A DNA stretch of 64,000 nucleotides. Origin: Sternotherus odoratus (Eukaryota > Chordata > Testudines > Kinosternidae). Below, in pieces: positions 34,425-46,253 of the stretch. The position numbers were made by a program, and so were the translations under genes. The notes under the pieces are model-generated. The model saw nothing but the letters and a program-made list of their open reading frames with translations. It was not told the DNA's origin and did no database searches. Position 1 is the stretch's first letter, and each line of letters opens with the position of its first letter. The DNA lies in NCBI GenBank assembly GCA_032164245.1, contig JAVMKO010000003.1, positions 86,348,390 to 86,412,389 on the forward strand, written 5' to 3'.

Positions 34425-34508
34425 TAGAACTGGGTGAAAAAAATTCATAAAAGTTTGCAAAGTGTCATAACAAAATTTCCAAATTCAATTTTTTCCCAAC
34501 CAGCTCCA
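34425..34508. mobile_element. Very short MITE (84 bp)
   Basis: The ends TAGAACTGGGTGAAAAAAATT and, reversed, TGGAGCTGGTTGGGAAAAAA are inverted repeats, with A/T-rich sequence between. A related end (TTTGAACCAGCTCTT) occurs near 55670-55686. The superfamily is not determinable from this copy. Confidence 0.5.
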
Positions 34509-35347
34509 AGACAATTCAGAGTACATAAGTTATCTGTGGTCTGCTTTACACTTGTCAGTACAGGCAAAGTCTTAGGATCATAACAGAGAGTACTCTACCA
34601 ACTTTGGTAGATAATCTTCTCCTGGCAATGAATGAAGTTTAGATGCCCATGTCAGTAGCTCTATTGGCTGTCTTTGATACTGGTGCTCACAAAGCAATGC
34701 TCACTGGGCCTGGTTGAAATGATTTTATAAACTGTCCTGCTTATTTGTTTTTTACAGACATTTGGGCAGTTGACTAAATGGAATTTTAGTTATGAAACTG
34801 TCTGAGAAACAAAATACTTCACCCAAAACCCCAAATCAGATGTTATGATGTTGATTGTTTTGCACAATTTTCAATAACTAGGATATGCTGATCCTCAACT
34901 GCTATTAAACAATCATATCATAGCGGTATTGAAGAAGGCTTTTTTATGGCTTCATCTGGCTTGGTGACTACAACCATTTCTTTTGGATGTGGACCTTGCT
35001 ACCATGATCTATGCTCTTGTGACCTCAAGATTAGGCTACTTCAGTGTGGTCCTCATGGTGCTATCCCTTAACTTAACCCACAAAGGGAAGCTGGTACAGC
35101 ATGTAGCATCCCTTCTTTAGCACTATGTCTTGATCGGAGGACTTGGTACCACTGTTCTGGGTTCTTCACTGGCTGTCTGGTGGTTTACAAGTGGAATCTT
35201 AACTCTGGGTCTTGACTTATTAAGCTCTAAATGGATTGTGACATGCCTACTTTTGAGATTCTCTCTCTGTGTCCTACTGACACAGCTGCCGTCAGTGGAA
35301 GGGCTTGATCTGGAGCCCTTTTCATATAAACCGGAGGAGCTGGAAGC

Positions 35348-35398
35348 ACAGCATTCTCCAGGATAGTCTTCTTGAAAGACTATCCTGAAGAATGCTGT
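35348..35398. other. Near-perfect hairpin, 23-bp arms
   Basis: Arm 35348-35370 (ACAGCATTCTCCAGGATAG onward) pairs with 35376-35398 at 22 of 23 positions around the 5-base loop CTTGA. No repeat context explains it. It may be a quasi-palindrome formed by template switching or a very small structured element. Confidence 0.8.
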
Positions 35399-36024
35399 AC
35401 TTGCACCCCCTCTTTTAGCCTCTTGGTCTCAACCTGAATTTGTTGACGCCAGGGAACAATGAACAATATATCCATTTACCTTGGCTTTTGGAGATAGATG
35501 GTTGCTACTTGGCTTCACTTTTTCTGTGTTGGCTATCTTGGGGTGTGGCGTGATTGATGGCTTTACTTTGAATCTAATTGTATTTTGACTTGGACGAAGT
35601 TTTCTAGAGTTGAGGATTGGTGCTGTTTAATAGGTGTTTTATCAATCTAAGGGAATAAAATGAACTGCCAATTCAAAATTGTGTCCTCTTGTAAGGAAAT
35701 CCCTTTATATGCTCAAGGCTTTCAACATAAAATGACAGAAGCTAATCTGATTAATTTAAATTCCATGTAGGGAAGAGGTTTAAATCAAGCCCAGTTACCT
35801 AATACTATGAGTGAGTTGTCTACTGTAGCCTAAGCCCCTCAGGACATTCTCCTGTGAGACTGTCATCACTCTTAACTCTGAGCTCATTTACATGCTGTGG
35901 CACCTTAGCTTTGATATGACAGTGGCATAAATAGGAACACTCATTTAGCAGTGGTTAAGTCACCATTTCCTTTGAAGTCTGTAAATACACCCGCCCAGCA
36001 TACTTCTCTTGAAATGATGTATAT

Positions 36025-38667
36025 CAGACACAAAGGGTGGGTTAGGTAGTATCTTTTATTGGACCAACTTTTGGATGGTGAGAGAGACAAGCTTTTGAGC
36101 TTGCACAGAGTTGTTCTTCAGGTCTGGGAAGTGTACTTAGGCTTTGTTACACTTGCAGCTTTATAGCGCTGTCAGTTAAACCCGCCTTCGGCTACAGCTC
36201 CAGGGAAAGCGCTCCAGTTGGTCCACACTGTCAGCTGCAAACCACAGTTGTGGCACTTGCAGCGGCACTGGGAGTGGTGCATTATGGGCAGCTATCCCAG
36301 CATTCAGCTGGCTGCAATGTGCTTTTCAAACAAGGGGGGTGGGATGGAGTGTGTTATGTGTATGCGGGGGGAGAGATGAGAACGGATTTTTGGAGTGCTG
36401 AGAGTGTGTCGGCATGCTGTCTTGTAAACTCAGTCTCTGGTAGCCCCCCTGCTTCTCACACACTCACTCAGTAAATGATTGCTTTGTTGATTTTCCCAGT
36501 TGCAGATAAGTTCTGAAAAAGTACTTCCGCATTCCTCCAGCAGAGTTCAAAACAAAGGGAGGAGAGGTCAATTGACTTAAGGAGATTGGGGGCATTTCCA
36601 GAGATCACTCAAAGTGCAGTATTGTTACTACCCATTTACACTGGAGCTGCAGCAGATCACCCAATACGCAACTGCTGTTAATCCTTTCGCAACAAGGAGT
36701 ACCAGGACCAGGATAGCCAGGGAGTTAGAGTGCTCTACGTGCCCTGCCAGTGTGGACGAGTAGTAAGGTAGAGCACTCTGGGAGGCTTTATTGCGGTATA
36801 AAGTGCCAGTGTACCCAAGCCCTCAGAATGTCAGCTAAATATAGGGTGGAACAGACTTTTTAGCCTAAATAGTTAACACATATTTCAAGGAAACATTAAA
36901 GGTGAAGTGGCCTATTTATACCCCTCCAATGATAAGAGGAAATATGGGGGAAGAGGGAAGAGAGACAGTTGGGGGATTTGTTAGTGGGTTATAGATTGTT
37001 GTATTAAGCCATAAATCCAGTGTCTCTGTTCAGTCCATGATTTTTTAATGTCTAGCCAAGTTATGAATTTAAGTCCCATGCTTGTCTTCTGAAAGTGCTG
37101 TGCAGGTTTCCTTTGAGGATGAAGACTGATTGGTCAGATATAGAATGATTTCTTTATGAAAAGTGTTCACCTACAGATGAGATGGAGTGTTTGTCTTTTA
37201 TCATTTTTATCACACCTTTGATCATTGCATTGATTGTTTCAGGAAAAATGTTGACTGTGAAACCTTTAACAAATATCACAACCACCACAATCTCTCCGCT
37301 GCTGAGAAGATACCAATACAGTTCCTGAAATCCCAACAGATAGTGATCAATCCAGCAGACAAGAGGGGTGCCATCATAGTCCTGGACTGGACATAGCCCA
37401 GGTACTTTCCAATGCTTCCCAAGATACACAAACAAGGGAACCCAGGCAGACCCCTCATATCTGGCCATGGCATTCTTATGTTCTTATGACTTAAACTCCC
37501 CCAGATTTCCACCAAACTTCAATAACCACCACCCAGTCATTAAACTCTCTCTGGAATACTCCCGTACTAGCAGGCATCCTAACACACAAAGAAATCCGTT
37601 ATCTACAGCAGGCACTCAAATACCACACACTATGCTCCAAGGAGAAAGTCCTTAATGCATTCAAAACCACCTACACCATAAAAAGGACACTCTACCAGAG
37701 AAGTAGATCATGTAATGGAAAGGGCCATCCAAATACCAGGAGAACCTGCTTCAGTGCAGAAAGTTGTCCCCTAGTTATCATTTACCACCCCCACACTGGA
37801 ACTCATATAGGGAATCATCAAAAAACTACAACCCATTTTCAATGGGGACCCCATATTTAGAGAAATTTTTCTTGAACTCTCTCTTCTGGCCTTCAAAAAA
37901 CCATCCACCATCTCCCAGCTCATCATCAGAATCAAACTCCTCACAGACCAGAACACACCAAGTCGAAGCAGCACCACACGCTGCCAGAACAGATGTAAAC
38001 TCTGCAGGCATATCTCCAGTGCTACAATGATCAACACCCCCAGCAACACACCTTTCAAGATCCAGGGGTCCTATCACAACATGTGGTGTACCTCATCCAG
38101 TCCACTAAATTCCCCCAATAACAACTATGTAAGTGAATCCAGACAATCACTATGTTTTTGAATGATTTCACACAGGAAAATGATTAAAGACCAAAACCCC
38201 ATATCATTGGAACACTTTTCACAAAATGAACACTCAGTCCTGTTCCTCAAAGAAAACCAGCACAACACCTTCAAAAGATGAGTGTAGGATCTTAAATTCA
38301 TAACTTTTCTAGACACTAAAAATCACAGACTGAACAGACACACTGGATTTCTGACATTACAACAATCTATAACCCACCAACAACATGCAGTTGCCGTCCT
38401 TTTGCTCCCATGACTGGAGGGGTGTTAATAAGCCACTTAACCTTGATGTTCTCTTGAAATACATGTTAACTACTTAGGCTAAACAATCTGTTCCACTTTG
38501 ATTAGTTGTGACACTGAATATGTTTCCCAGAGATGAAGAAATCCTCTGTGGAAGCTTGAAAGTTTGTCTCTCTCACCAACAAAAGTTGCAGCAACAAAAG
38601 ATATTACCTCACCCACCTTGTGTCTCTGATATCTTGGTATTGACAAGGCTACAGCAACATTGCAGAC
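36025..38667 (+). pseudogene. Degraded Penelope-like element with inverted arms
   Basis: The right arm (about 38160-38667) is repeated inverted on the left as 36025-36139 plus 36822-37215, about 509 bp once the nested MITE is removed. Between them, plus-strand coding relics run in the Penelope order. First is NPADKRGAIIVLDW (about 37350-37394), then LPKIHKQGNPGRPLISG (about 37412-37470), both near the start of Penelope-type RT. Next is YHPHWNSYRE-like sequence near 37785, then the cysteine linker CQNRCKLCRHI (about 37981-38013). Last is a GIY-YIG-like region (NNNYVSESRQSLCF, then LEHFSQNEHSV). Frame shifts, stops and a missing RT core make it dead. Flanks AATGATGTATAT (36013-36024) and AATTATGTACAT (38668-38679) match at 10 of 12 positions and may be the TSD. 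Confidence 0.8.
36140..36821. mobile_element. MITE nested in the left Penelope arm
   Basis: The left end GGCTTTGTTACACTTGCAG and the right end, reversed, GGCTTGGGTACACTGGCA are inverted repeats extending into CTTTATA. Removing 36140-36821 restores the inverted arm of the Penelope element. Flanks are CTTA and CTCA, so a short TSD is possible but not clean. The 74-codon frame inside has no domain. It resembles the Harbinger-like ends at 15231, but superfamily is open. Confidence 0.75.
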
Positions 38668-38679
38668 AATTATGTACAT

Positions 38680-39478
38680 TGACATTTGATTAGCAATAAT
38701 TCCTTTCCCAATCTTGTTAGCTATCGTGCATTTCAGAGGGCCCATTCCATTGAATTAGCTCATTCTGTCTAATTTAACACTGCTCTTAACACTTTCCTGA
38801 AGGGTGGGTCAATTAATATGCAGATGAAAACTGGTCACAATTTTCTTGGAGCAGAACTCTTTTACATAGTTAGTGATTAGTTCACTCTAGTGATCTCTTT
38901 GAACTCTTTGGCAATACACAGGTTTTGGTTGCAGCGTAATAGAGAAAAAACGCCATACAAATCATAGATTCAAATACATGAAGTACAGCAAAATTAATAT
39001 TGGACAGGCTGATCATTTGTCACACATGGCTTGCATTGTGAAAGGTCCCTCTCATCATGATCCATCTCTGTTTATTATCTAGGCTGATTGTTTGCCAAAG
39101 AAATGCAGCCATTAGCACAGAAAATGTGCTTGAACTGTTTGCACACCATAGTAATCATAAGTCACATAGATAACCTACAAAATTAAAATAACCTGCATAT
39201 CAGTATTTGTACACTGAAGACTGGCAAGGTACTTCCCCCGCTTTTGATCAAGGTCTCCTTACGGCTTAGCTTTGGGTAGATGTTGCTATTCCTGTTAGTC
39301 CTTTTGCATTATATATGCATATACACATTGCTTCTTTCCCATATCAGAGTCCCTGCCTCTGGACACATGTGAGTAAAGCTCTTGAATGGTAGTTTTAATA
39401 CAGTTACACTGGTTATCCAGTTAGTATAGTAAACCCTGATTACCGAACATTTTACCTTCCAATTCACACATTGCACAA
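38680..39478. other. Unassigned stretch
   Basis: I see no gene or recognisable element between the Penelope element and the hAT element at 39479. Confidence 0.35.
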
Positions 39479-40054
39479 CAGGGGTGGGCAAACTACCACC
39501 TACAGGCCACATGTGGTCCGCCGGCCATTTTTACCCCACCCATGAGGTTGGGCCATGGGGCGGGGCCATCCCAGTCCAGAGTGCCAGCCAACCACGGCAA
39601 GCCACGTGGCCCTGCACTCCTGAGCCGGGGGCTGGGCCAAGCGCGGCAAGCTGCGGGGCCCCACGCTCCTGGCCCGTGGGTCAGGCGGAGCACTGTGAGC
39701 CGTGGGGCCCTGCAGCCGGCTCAGCAGGTAAGCAAGTTGGGGGGGAGGGGGTAGGTGGTGAGGTCCTGGGGGGTGTGGTTAGGGTGGGGGGCGTCTCAGG
39801 GGAGGGCAGTCAGGGAACAGAGAACAGGGGGGCTATATAGGGAATGGGGTCCTGGGGGGAAGTTAGAGTGGGTGGGTCTCCGGAGGTGGCGATCAGGGGA
39901 CAAGGAAGGGGGGGGGGCAGAGGTTCTGAGGGGGACAGTCCGGGGGCAGGAAGTGGGTGGGGTTTGCATAGGAGGTGGGGCCTTCCCTACCCAGCCCTCC
40001 GCATAATTTTGAACCCAAGTGTGGCCCTCAGGCCAAAAATTTTGCCCACCCCTG
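39479..40054. mobile_element. hAT element (non-autonomous), no visible TSD
   Basis: The ends CAGGGGTGGGCAAACTACC and, reversed, CAGGGGTGGGCAAAATTTTT match the ends of the element at 18665-19467. Subterminal GGCCACATGTGG and TGTGGCCCTCAGGCC are typical of the family. The interior is G-rich. The flanking 8-mers TTGCACAA and CTCTAAGT do not match, so the TSD is lost or the copy is rearranged. Open frames inside are composition artefacts. Confidence 0.8.
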
Positions 40055-40580
40055 CTCTAAGTCATGGCCCTGTCAGGCACACTTATTCCATTCACCTACT
40101 ATAGTAGGTGTTCAGATCAGGCTGTATTGTAATCTGCTGCCATAGTGGCAGTAGATGGCACCACCTGCATCTGGACAAAGGAACAGGCAGTGCCAATGGC
40201 TTCAGAGGGGTGAGCTCCTGGTGAGCACATAGTAGAATTCTTAATGGAGGAAATGCCATGAAGAAGCAAAATAGTTAAACCACAATTTAAGCAAACAGCA
40301 GCCACAAACTAGAGGGAAGATGATTGGAAACCACCTTTGTATTTTCTCCACAAGAACTATCATGACAGAACAAAAGCAAGCAATGTGATACACATGTGAC
40401 ACCAGACAGTCAGACCATCCTCATCCCCAGGCCAGAAGCCATGACAAAATTATACTGGGGAGGAGGTTCCAGCCATTGAGTGTACCAGTTGCAGTTACTC
40501 TACCAAATCTTTTTGGATGTACAGTGCTTGATGTTTGTACCAAGGGAAAAAAAATCACTTGAACCTTCCTAAAGAACTAA
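40055..40580. other. Unassigned stretch
   Basis: No gene recognised. The upstream end of the LINE that follows may lie in here but is too diverged to see. Confidence 0.3.
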
Positions 40581-40584
40581 TCAG

Positions 40585-43300
40585 AGTAGGAACATAACAT
40601 GAGGAGTTTGTATGAAGTAAGCTCACCATTGTAAACAAAGAATTGGAAAGATGTAAATTAGACACAAGTGGAAACTAAGAGCTGTGTTGGAATAGTAGGG
40701 GTCATTTCATGACATGGATGTGTATGCAATGTAGTACTCAGGATCCAAAAAAGTAAGAAAAAATAAGGTTGCATTTATCTTATCCAAGGAGACATCAAAA
40801 GTATGTGCTTGGATAGTATCCAATCACCAACAGAATCATTACAATTCTCCTTCGAGTGAATCCAGTTAATATGTTTATCAACCAGGCTTATGCCCTTATG
40901 GGCAGCAGCTGATGACTTGATTGAGTTCTATGAACATTTTGAAGAGATGCTCATCAAAACACCCAGAAAAAACATCACCCTTGTGACTGGAGACCTGAAC
41001 ATTAAGGTTGGAGCTGTAAACTCTCAAAAAGAAGTGATGGAAAACAATAATTTGGATTTACAAAAGAGAGTGGAAGGTGTTTAATAGAATTCTGCTGCTA
41101 CTGTATAATCATCTGGTCAGTACAACAACATCTTCACCCAGCATCCTAGATATTAATATACACTCAGATCACCTGAGCATGGCAAAGAACCACATTGATT
41201 ATGTAATGATACGGGGACACAGAAGATAGTGTCCAGTGGATAAAGACTTTCCTGAATTCAGATTGCAGGTCAAACCAGGAGCTCAAACTTAATTACAATT
41301 TAAAATGGTAAGATGTTCAGCAGTTCCACTGCATCTGGACTTCTCCAAAATCAACAAAAACTACAGAATAAATTTGAGGCATTGTCACAGGTGACAGAGA
41401 ACAACCCGAATCACTGCTGGCCCTAGACCACATAGCATCACAGACAAGGACTGTCTTTGGCACCCCCCCCCCTCCATTTGTTACACTTTTGAATACCTTT
41501 TTAAATTGCATTTGGAGCCTGTTTTACAGAATATCTGAAACATTTTACTTCATTCTATTTTCCCTTGGGTCACTAACAAAAACAGCACCCTGAGCCTAGC
41601 GCGTCCCCCCCCCCCAAGACCAGCACCCCAGATAGTCACCTGGTCACCTGCCCCTAAATCCAGCCCTGAGCCAAACAAACTTTGAAATAAAAGAAAAAAC
41701 TATTATGCTCAAAGCCACCAAAGAACACATTCTGAAAAGCCAGTGTTGGACCACACCATGGTTTACAGAGATGTTTGAACTAGTAAAACAAAACAAAATA
41801 AAGCCCAACAACAGCATAGAGTGAAAGAGAGTAATATGGAGACTGAATGACAAGGAATTGAGCAGGCAGATTCAAAGGCAGACTAGATGAGATAAAAGCA
41901 AATACATGGAGGTAAAATGTGAGGAAACTTGAGAATTATAAAGAGAGGAATAGAAAAAAAAGGCTTATTCACAGTAGTGAGACTTATTTCTAAAAAGTTT
42001 TTCCCACAATCAAGCATAATTTATTATTGTGATGGCACAGTTCTTACTGAGGGTATGATAGCAAACACAGGTGAAAAGATACCGTGCCAATCGGTATGCC
42101 TCATCAAAGCCACTTAAAATACAGGATGACAGAAAAGAAAGCACAGAGTTAGAGCCATCAATCCTGTGAGAGGCAGTAGTGCATACTATTATGAAAATGA
42201 ATCCCGGAAAAGCACCAGGGGAAGATAAAATACCAGCAGAACTGCTAAAAGTGATTGGTGACCATGATATTGATCTCATGTGGAAAATTTGCAATGATGT
42301 ATGGATGACTAAATATTGTCCTGCTGACTAGATGAAAATAATCTTTCTGCCCTTACCAAGTTATTTTACTCTGTTATATTCCCATCATACCACCTCCTTG
42401 ATATTTCAGGTGAATAAAGTGCTCTGCTACATATTTCAGGATCACATGACGAAGCAAATGAGGGAAGCAGAACTACCATCACAGCAAACTGGTTTCAGAG
42501 GATGAGATAGGCATAATCAAATTATGAACATTCATCATATCATTGAAAAATGCAGGGAATATAAACACCCATTGATTGATTTGTGTTTCACTGACTACTC
42601 CAAAGTATCCCTTACTGTCCGTCATGAGTGTCTCTGGAGGATACTGACAGACATGGGGGTTCCAAAACATCTCATTGAACTCATTGCAAGTCTCCACTGT
42701 TGTTAGACTGTGATGTGGAGAGATGAGGGCAACAGTGAGTAGTTGTTCACTAGGAAGGATGTGAGACAAGGATGCTTTCTGTCCCCAAGTCTTTTCAACA
42801 TGTACACAGGATTTGTGATGAGCAAGTCTGGGAAGGTTTAAATAAAGTGAAAAGAGCTGCTCTTTCCATTGGCGGACACTTCTTAACTTACCTCAGATAT
42901 GCTGGTGATATGACACTCTTTGCTGCAACCATTTATGCAATACAATGCAATGAAAGCTGGATTCCATAAAAACAGTTAGTGAGGAATGCGGACGATCTCT
43001 GAATGTGGAAAAATTAAATGCATATACACTCACACAATGAATGTATCTGAGGTCATACTTATCCAACAAAGGAGGTTGCTTCAGACAGATTGGAAAACAA
43101 CAAGGGATGGCTCACTCAGTCATGGCCTCCCTCATGAAAGTGTAGATAAAACATGGCAGCTCAAAAGGCACAAAGTTTTCACTTTTTAGTTTGAAAAAGT
43201 TAGTTTCTTCCATAACAACTTATGAGTGTGAATCCTGGGAAACTGGTGCTGCTGACAAGAGGAAAACTGAAGCCTATGTTATGTGATGCTGGTAAATACT
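40585..43300 (+). pseudogene. APE-type LINE remnant (RTE-like), EN to C-terminus
   Basis: Relics appear in the order of an endonuclease/RT protein. The first is LTIVNKELERCKLD near 40630. Next is the endonuclease motif VTGDLNIKVGA (about 40983-41015), then NHIDYVMI near 41190. The RT region follows: QTGFRG (about 42485), RHNQIMNIHHIIEKCREYKH, FTDYSKV (about 42585), RQGCFLSPSLFNMYT (about 42760-42800), and RYAGDMT (about 42895-42915), where YADD has become YAGD. The last relic is YECESWETGAADKRKTEAY near 43220-43280. The motif style is RTE/BovB-like, though clade assignment is by recognition. Stops and frame shifts are frequent, and a hAT MITE interrupts it at 41412-41668. It is inactive. Confidence 0.75.
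41412..41668. mobile_element. hAT MITE nested in LINE
   Basis: The right end, reversed, is CAGGGCTGGATTTAGGGGCA; the left end is CACTGCTGGCCCTAGACCA, a weaker inverted match. Flanks ACCCGAAT and AGCCAAAC agree at 5 of 8 positions, so the TSD is old or uncertain. C-runs lie at about 41462-41471 and 41605-41615. Confidence 0.6.
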
Positions 43301-43329
43301 CTTAAGTATCTCCTGGACAAAAAAGAAGA

Positions 43330-43850
43330 CAAATATTTATTTTACAAATATTATTCAATAGGATATTGATACTGGTATGAAACAAGGCTGCATCTTAGCA
43401 CCCAGTGGCTTTGGCATCTTCTCTGTTATTCTTAAGTACATTTTGGAAATGATCAATCTATGTACTAATTGAATCGAGGATGGACGACAGCTAGTTTAAC
43501 ATCAGACAGTTCCAGAGCAGAAGACATGGACATTCTCAGGCTTTACTGGTTGGGGACACACAGAGCACATGCTTCAAGATTGTATGCCAAAGGCTGTGCT
43601 CTATGCCCAATTTAAGAACTGCCCACCACACAGAGGAAGGCCAAAGTTCCAGTACAGCAACAAGGTCAAGTAAGGCCTCAAGAAATTCAGCATTCCCACT
43701 GACAGCTGGGAAAATCCTGCCCACAATCATTCAGTTTAGAGAAGCTGGGTTAAGACTGGTGCAGTCAACTTGTAGAGCCATCAGAGAACCCAGGATGAGA
43801 CCTGAAGGTGAGCCAAAAAACAGCTTGAATTTGCATTTGAGATTATAGTC
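43330..43850 (+). pseudogene. Second LINE remnant: RT motif joined to C-terminal region
   Basis: Around 43372-43450 the translation DTGMKQGCILAPSGFGIF resembles the GxxQGCxLxPxLF motif of non-LTR RTs. About 80 bp later the sequence reads MPKAVLYAQFKNCPPHRGRP and FSIPTDSWENPAHN, a conserved C-terminal region. The intervening RT half, including the catalytic box, is absent, so this copy is internally deleted. It is distinct from the preceding LINE. Confidence 0.6.
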
Positions 43851-44114
43851 CAGAGACTATCTCCTCCACTCGGTAGATTGATGGCTTTGTTTATGTAAAT
43901 GTGCCTTCATTGTCTGCCTGACGACCAGGCTGGTCAGACAAACAAATTCACATTCCTTTGTCTAGGGCAGACTGAGTTTATGCACTGCTTACCAAACACA
44001 TTTCAAGAACATCATTCTAGAACATATCAATAACTCTTATACACAACCCATACATAAATCATACACAAAAAATATGCCATGAGTTGTTAGTTTAACAGGG
44101 CAAGGTTTAGAATT
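43851..44114. other. Possible LTR-like fragment between LINE pieces
   Basis: AAACACATTTCAAGAACATC and CATACATAAATCATACAC phrases are reminiscent of LTR-derived turtle repeats. No termini could be defined. Confidence 0.25.
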
Positions 44115-45390
44115 AATACCAGATGAAACAGCTGGTTCTGAGAGATTTCCTGTTTGCAGATAACACAGCCTTGGTTTCTCACAGTGAATCTTCCCTGCAA
44201 AATCTTTTGGATAGATTTTCTGCATCACACAAGAGCTTCGAGTTGAGAATTAGTTTAAAGAAGATGATGACCACGTACCAAGGTGTGGACATCATTCTGG
44301 AAAGTAGATCTCTTGGCATCAGCAGCAGCTTTTGCTACTTGGCTTCTATGATTAACAGGAATCTTGACCTTTAGACTGAACTGAAGAACCGAATCGGAAA
44401 AGCAGCCAAGAATTTTGGGCTGTTGCAGAAAAGTACATGGAATAACAGCAAACTATCAACTAAGGTGAAGATGAAAATCTATGGGACTTGTGTGTTGCCA
44501 CCCCTGCTTTTTGATTGAGAAATGTGGAAAACATATGTTAGGCACATCGGTGGATCAAATAGCTTCCATATGAGCTGCCTGTGCAAGATTCTGGAAATAA
44601 AGTGAGAAGACAAAATATCAAATACAGAAGTGCTGTAGTGTGCAGGACTAACACATTTAGAAACCACTATCAAGAAGAGGAGATTGCGATGGCTCAGTCA
44701 TATCAGGAGAATGGGAGGAGACCATATCCCCAAGAATATTTTGTACAGTGAGATTCAAGATGGCCCTAAAAAGTGCTATGCCCTTTATGGCAGTTCCACA
44801 CGGTGTGCAAAGGTGATATGAAGTCATTTAACATCAGTGTAGAAACAGGGGAGGCGCCAGCTTTTTTCCACCCTAGGCGGCCTTTGGTGGCGCGCCTGCA
44901 GGAGGTCTGCCGGTCCCACGGTTTCGGCGGCATTTCTGCGGGTGGTCCATAGGTCCCGCGGCTTTGGCTACCCACCACCGAAGCCAGGGGAAAGGCAGAC
45001 CCCCCACAGGAGCCGCTGAAGGATGCCTCACTGCCGCACTGATGAATTCCATCCTGGCCGCCCCTCCATGGTTCACCGGAGGAGCTGCCACCAAAATGCC
45101 GCCAAGGGTGGCAAAAATCTACCCCGCAAATCCTGCCACCCTAGGCAACCACCTATGTCACCTAGTGCTTGCGCTGGCCCTGTGTAGCAGGCTTGGAGGA
45201 GTGCGCGGAATTCTGCCCAATCTGGAGGGAATATCTTGCACTGTGTGCAGCTCAACATGAAGTAGCTTTGATCCAGAGGATGGAAGAAAAGAAAGAAAGC
45301 AGCATGCTGTAATCTTGGAATCCAACTCAAACAACACATGGATGCATGAAATTTGTAATAACCTGTTTTGGTCTTGAATTAGGCTTGCCA
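44115..45390 (+). pseudogene. LINE remnant: RT catalytic region to C-terminus, with nested MITE
   Basis: The translation at 44123-44370 carries LFADNTALVSHSESSLQNLL, where the catalytic FADD box has become FADN, and SFCYLASMINRNLDL. It continues as KNRIGKAAKNFGLLQKSTW, NSFHMSCLCKILEIK and RRLRWLSHIRRMGGDHIPKN to YSEIQDGP near 44760. A hAT MITE (44846-45182) splits the following C-terminal region. The motif order overlaps the missing middle of the copy at 43330-43850, so both may be pieces of one family. Confidence 0.7.
44846..45182. mobile_element. hAT MITE nested in LINE, degenerate TSD
   Basis: The left end is CAGGGGAGGCGCCAG; the right end, reversed, is CAGGGCCAGCGCAAGC. Flanks TGTAGAAA (44838-44845) and TGTAGCAG (45183-45190) agree at 6 of 8 positions. 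The interior contains paired CCACCCTAGGCGG and CCACCCTAGGCAACCACC segments. It is non-coding. Confidence 0.8.
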
Positions 45391-45464
45391 GCCACAAACA
45401 GATTAATCAGGCACCTCACTAGACCTCTTACACATACACCATGATCCAGAACCGCCTTTGAGAT

Positions 45465-46248
45465 TGTCAAGGTCTATTTCCCCACTCTGAACTCGAGGGT
45501 AAACATGTGGGGATCCCGCATGAACGAAAAATAACCCCCAAGCTTATTTTACCAGTTTAGTTTAAAACTTTTCCCCCAAAACCCAAACTTCTCCAGTTGG
45601 GGCTTGGAAAACACTGCCACCACTAATTTGAGCCCCCAAAACCATGGGGTAAGGTAAATTGGAACCCCAATAGTAACACCCCCCAAATCTCCTCCCCCCT
45701 TTTTCTGGGAGAGAGTTGTGAACAAAGACCACAAACCCTCACTTGCTGTGAGACGTGCCTGATCCAAACCAGGATCGATCCAATGGGAACAAACAGTCAA
45801 ATTCTTAAAAGAAAGATTTTAATAAAAGGAAAGGGAGAAATACAAATCCCTGGTACAGAAATCAATAGAGAAAAACCCTTAGCATCACTCAACGCTCATT
45901 GGCCCCCTCCCTTGGAATTTCTCCACTGCTACAGGGAACAGCAAAGTAACCCGTGGACCAATTATCAAGTGATACAGACAAGCACCAAAACACTTACTGC
46001 TAGCTTGGTTTCCTTAGACAATTATAGAAATGTAGAAAGAAACATAAGTATGATTCCTCCCCTAGCCAGAGGAACCACAGGTAGACTCCTAGCAGCTGAG
46101 GAGAGAGAGAGAAAAGCCCTGGAAGAAAGTGAAAGTAAAACCCTTTTCTTTTGTTCCCCGTTGATTACATCATCTCCCTCTCTGGGTTGCTTCAGGTTAA
46201 CCCTTCACAGGTAAAATAGTAATTCTAAGCTACTTCATACTTATGACA
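45465..46248 (-). mobile_element. Solo LTR C, antisense
   Basis: The plus strand begins TGTCAAGGTC and ends CTTATGACA, so on minus the LTR starts TGTCATAAG and ends CCTTGACA. GAGAT is exactly duplicated at 45460-45464 and 46249-46253. The sequence (TATTTCCCCACTCTGAACTC near the plus-strand start) matches an LTR type I recognise as common in turtle genomes. The 143-codon frame at 45783-46214 lies inside it and is not a gene. Confidence 0.85.
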
Positions 46249-46253
46249 GAGAT

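Larger units (their letters stand above)
33742..36012. other. Mostly unassigned stretch
   Basis: No gene is supported; the 119-codon frame at 34101-34460 (minus) has no recognisable domain. The stretch contains a small MITE at 34425-34508 and a 23-bp-arm hairpin at 35348-35398, listed separately. Confidence 0.35.

Noticed and set aside
34101..34460. 119-codon minus-strand open frame
   Set aside because: No recognisable motif; the end overlaps a small MITE. Not enough evidence for a coding exon.
37154..37468. 104-codon minus-strand open frame as one protein
   Set aside because: It joins antisense RT-side sequence to the antisense endonuclease arm of the Penelope element, so the frame is fortuitous across an arm boundary.
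37455..37480. A tiny LINE tail (repeated TTCTTATG motif) inside the Penelope RT region
   Set aside because: The motif is only about 20 bp, and the bases before it still read as Penelope RT; chance similarity cannot be excluded.
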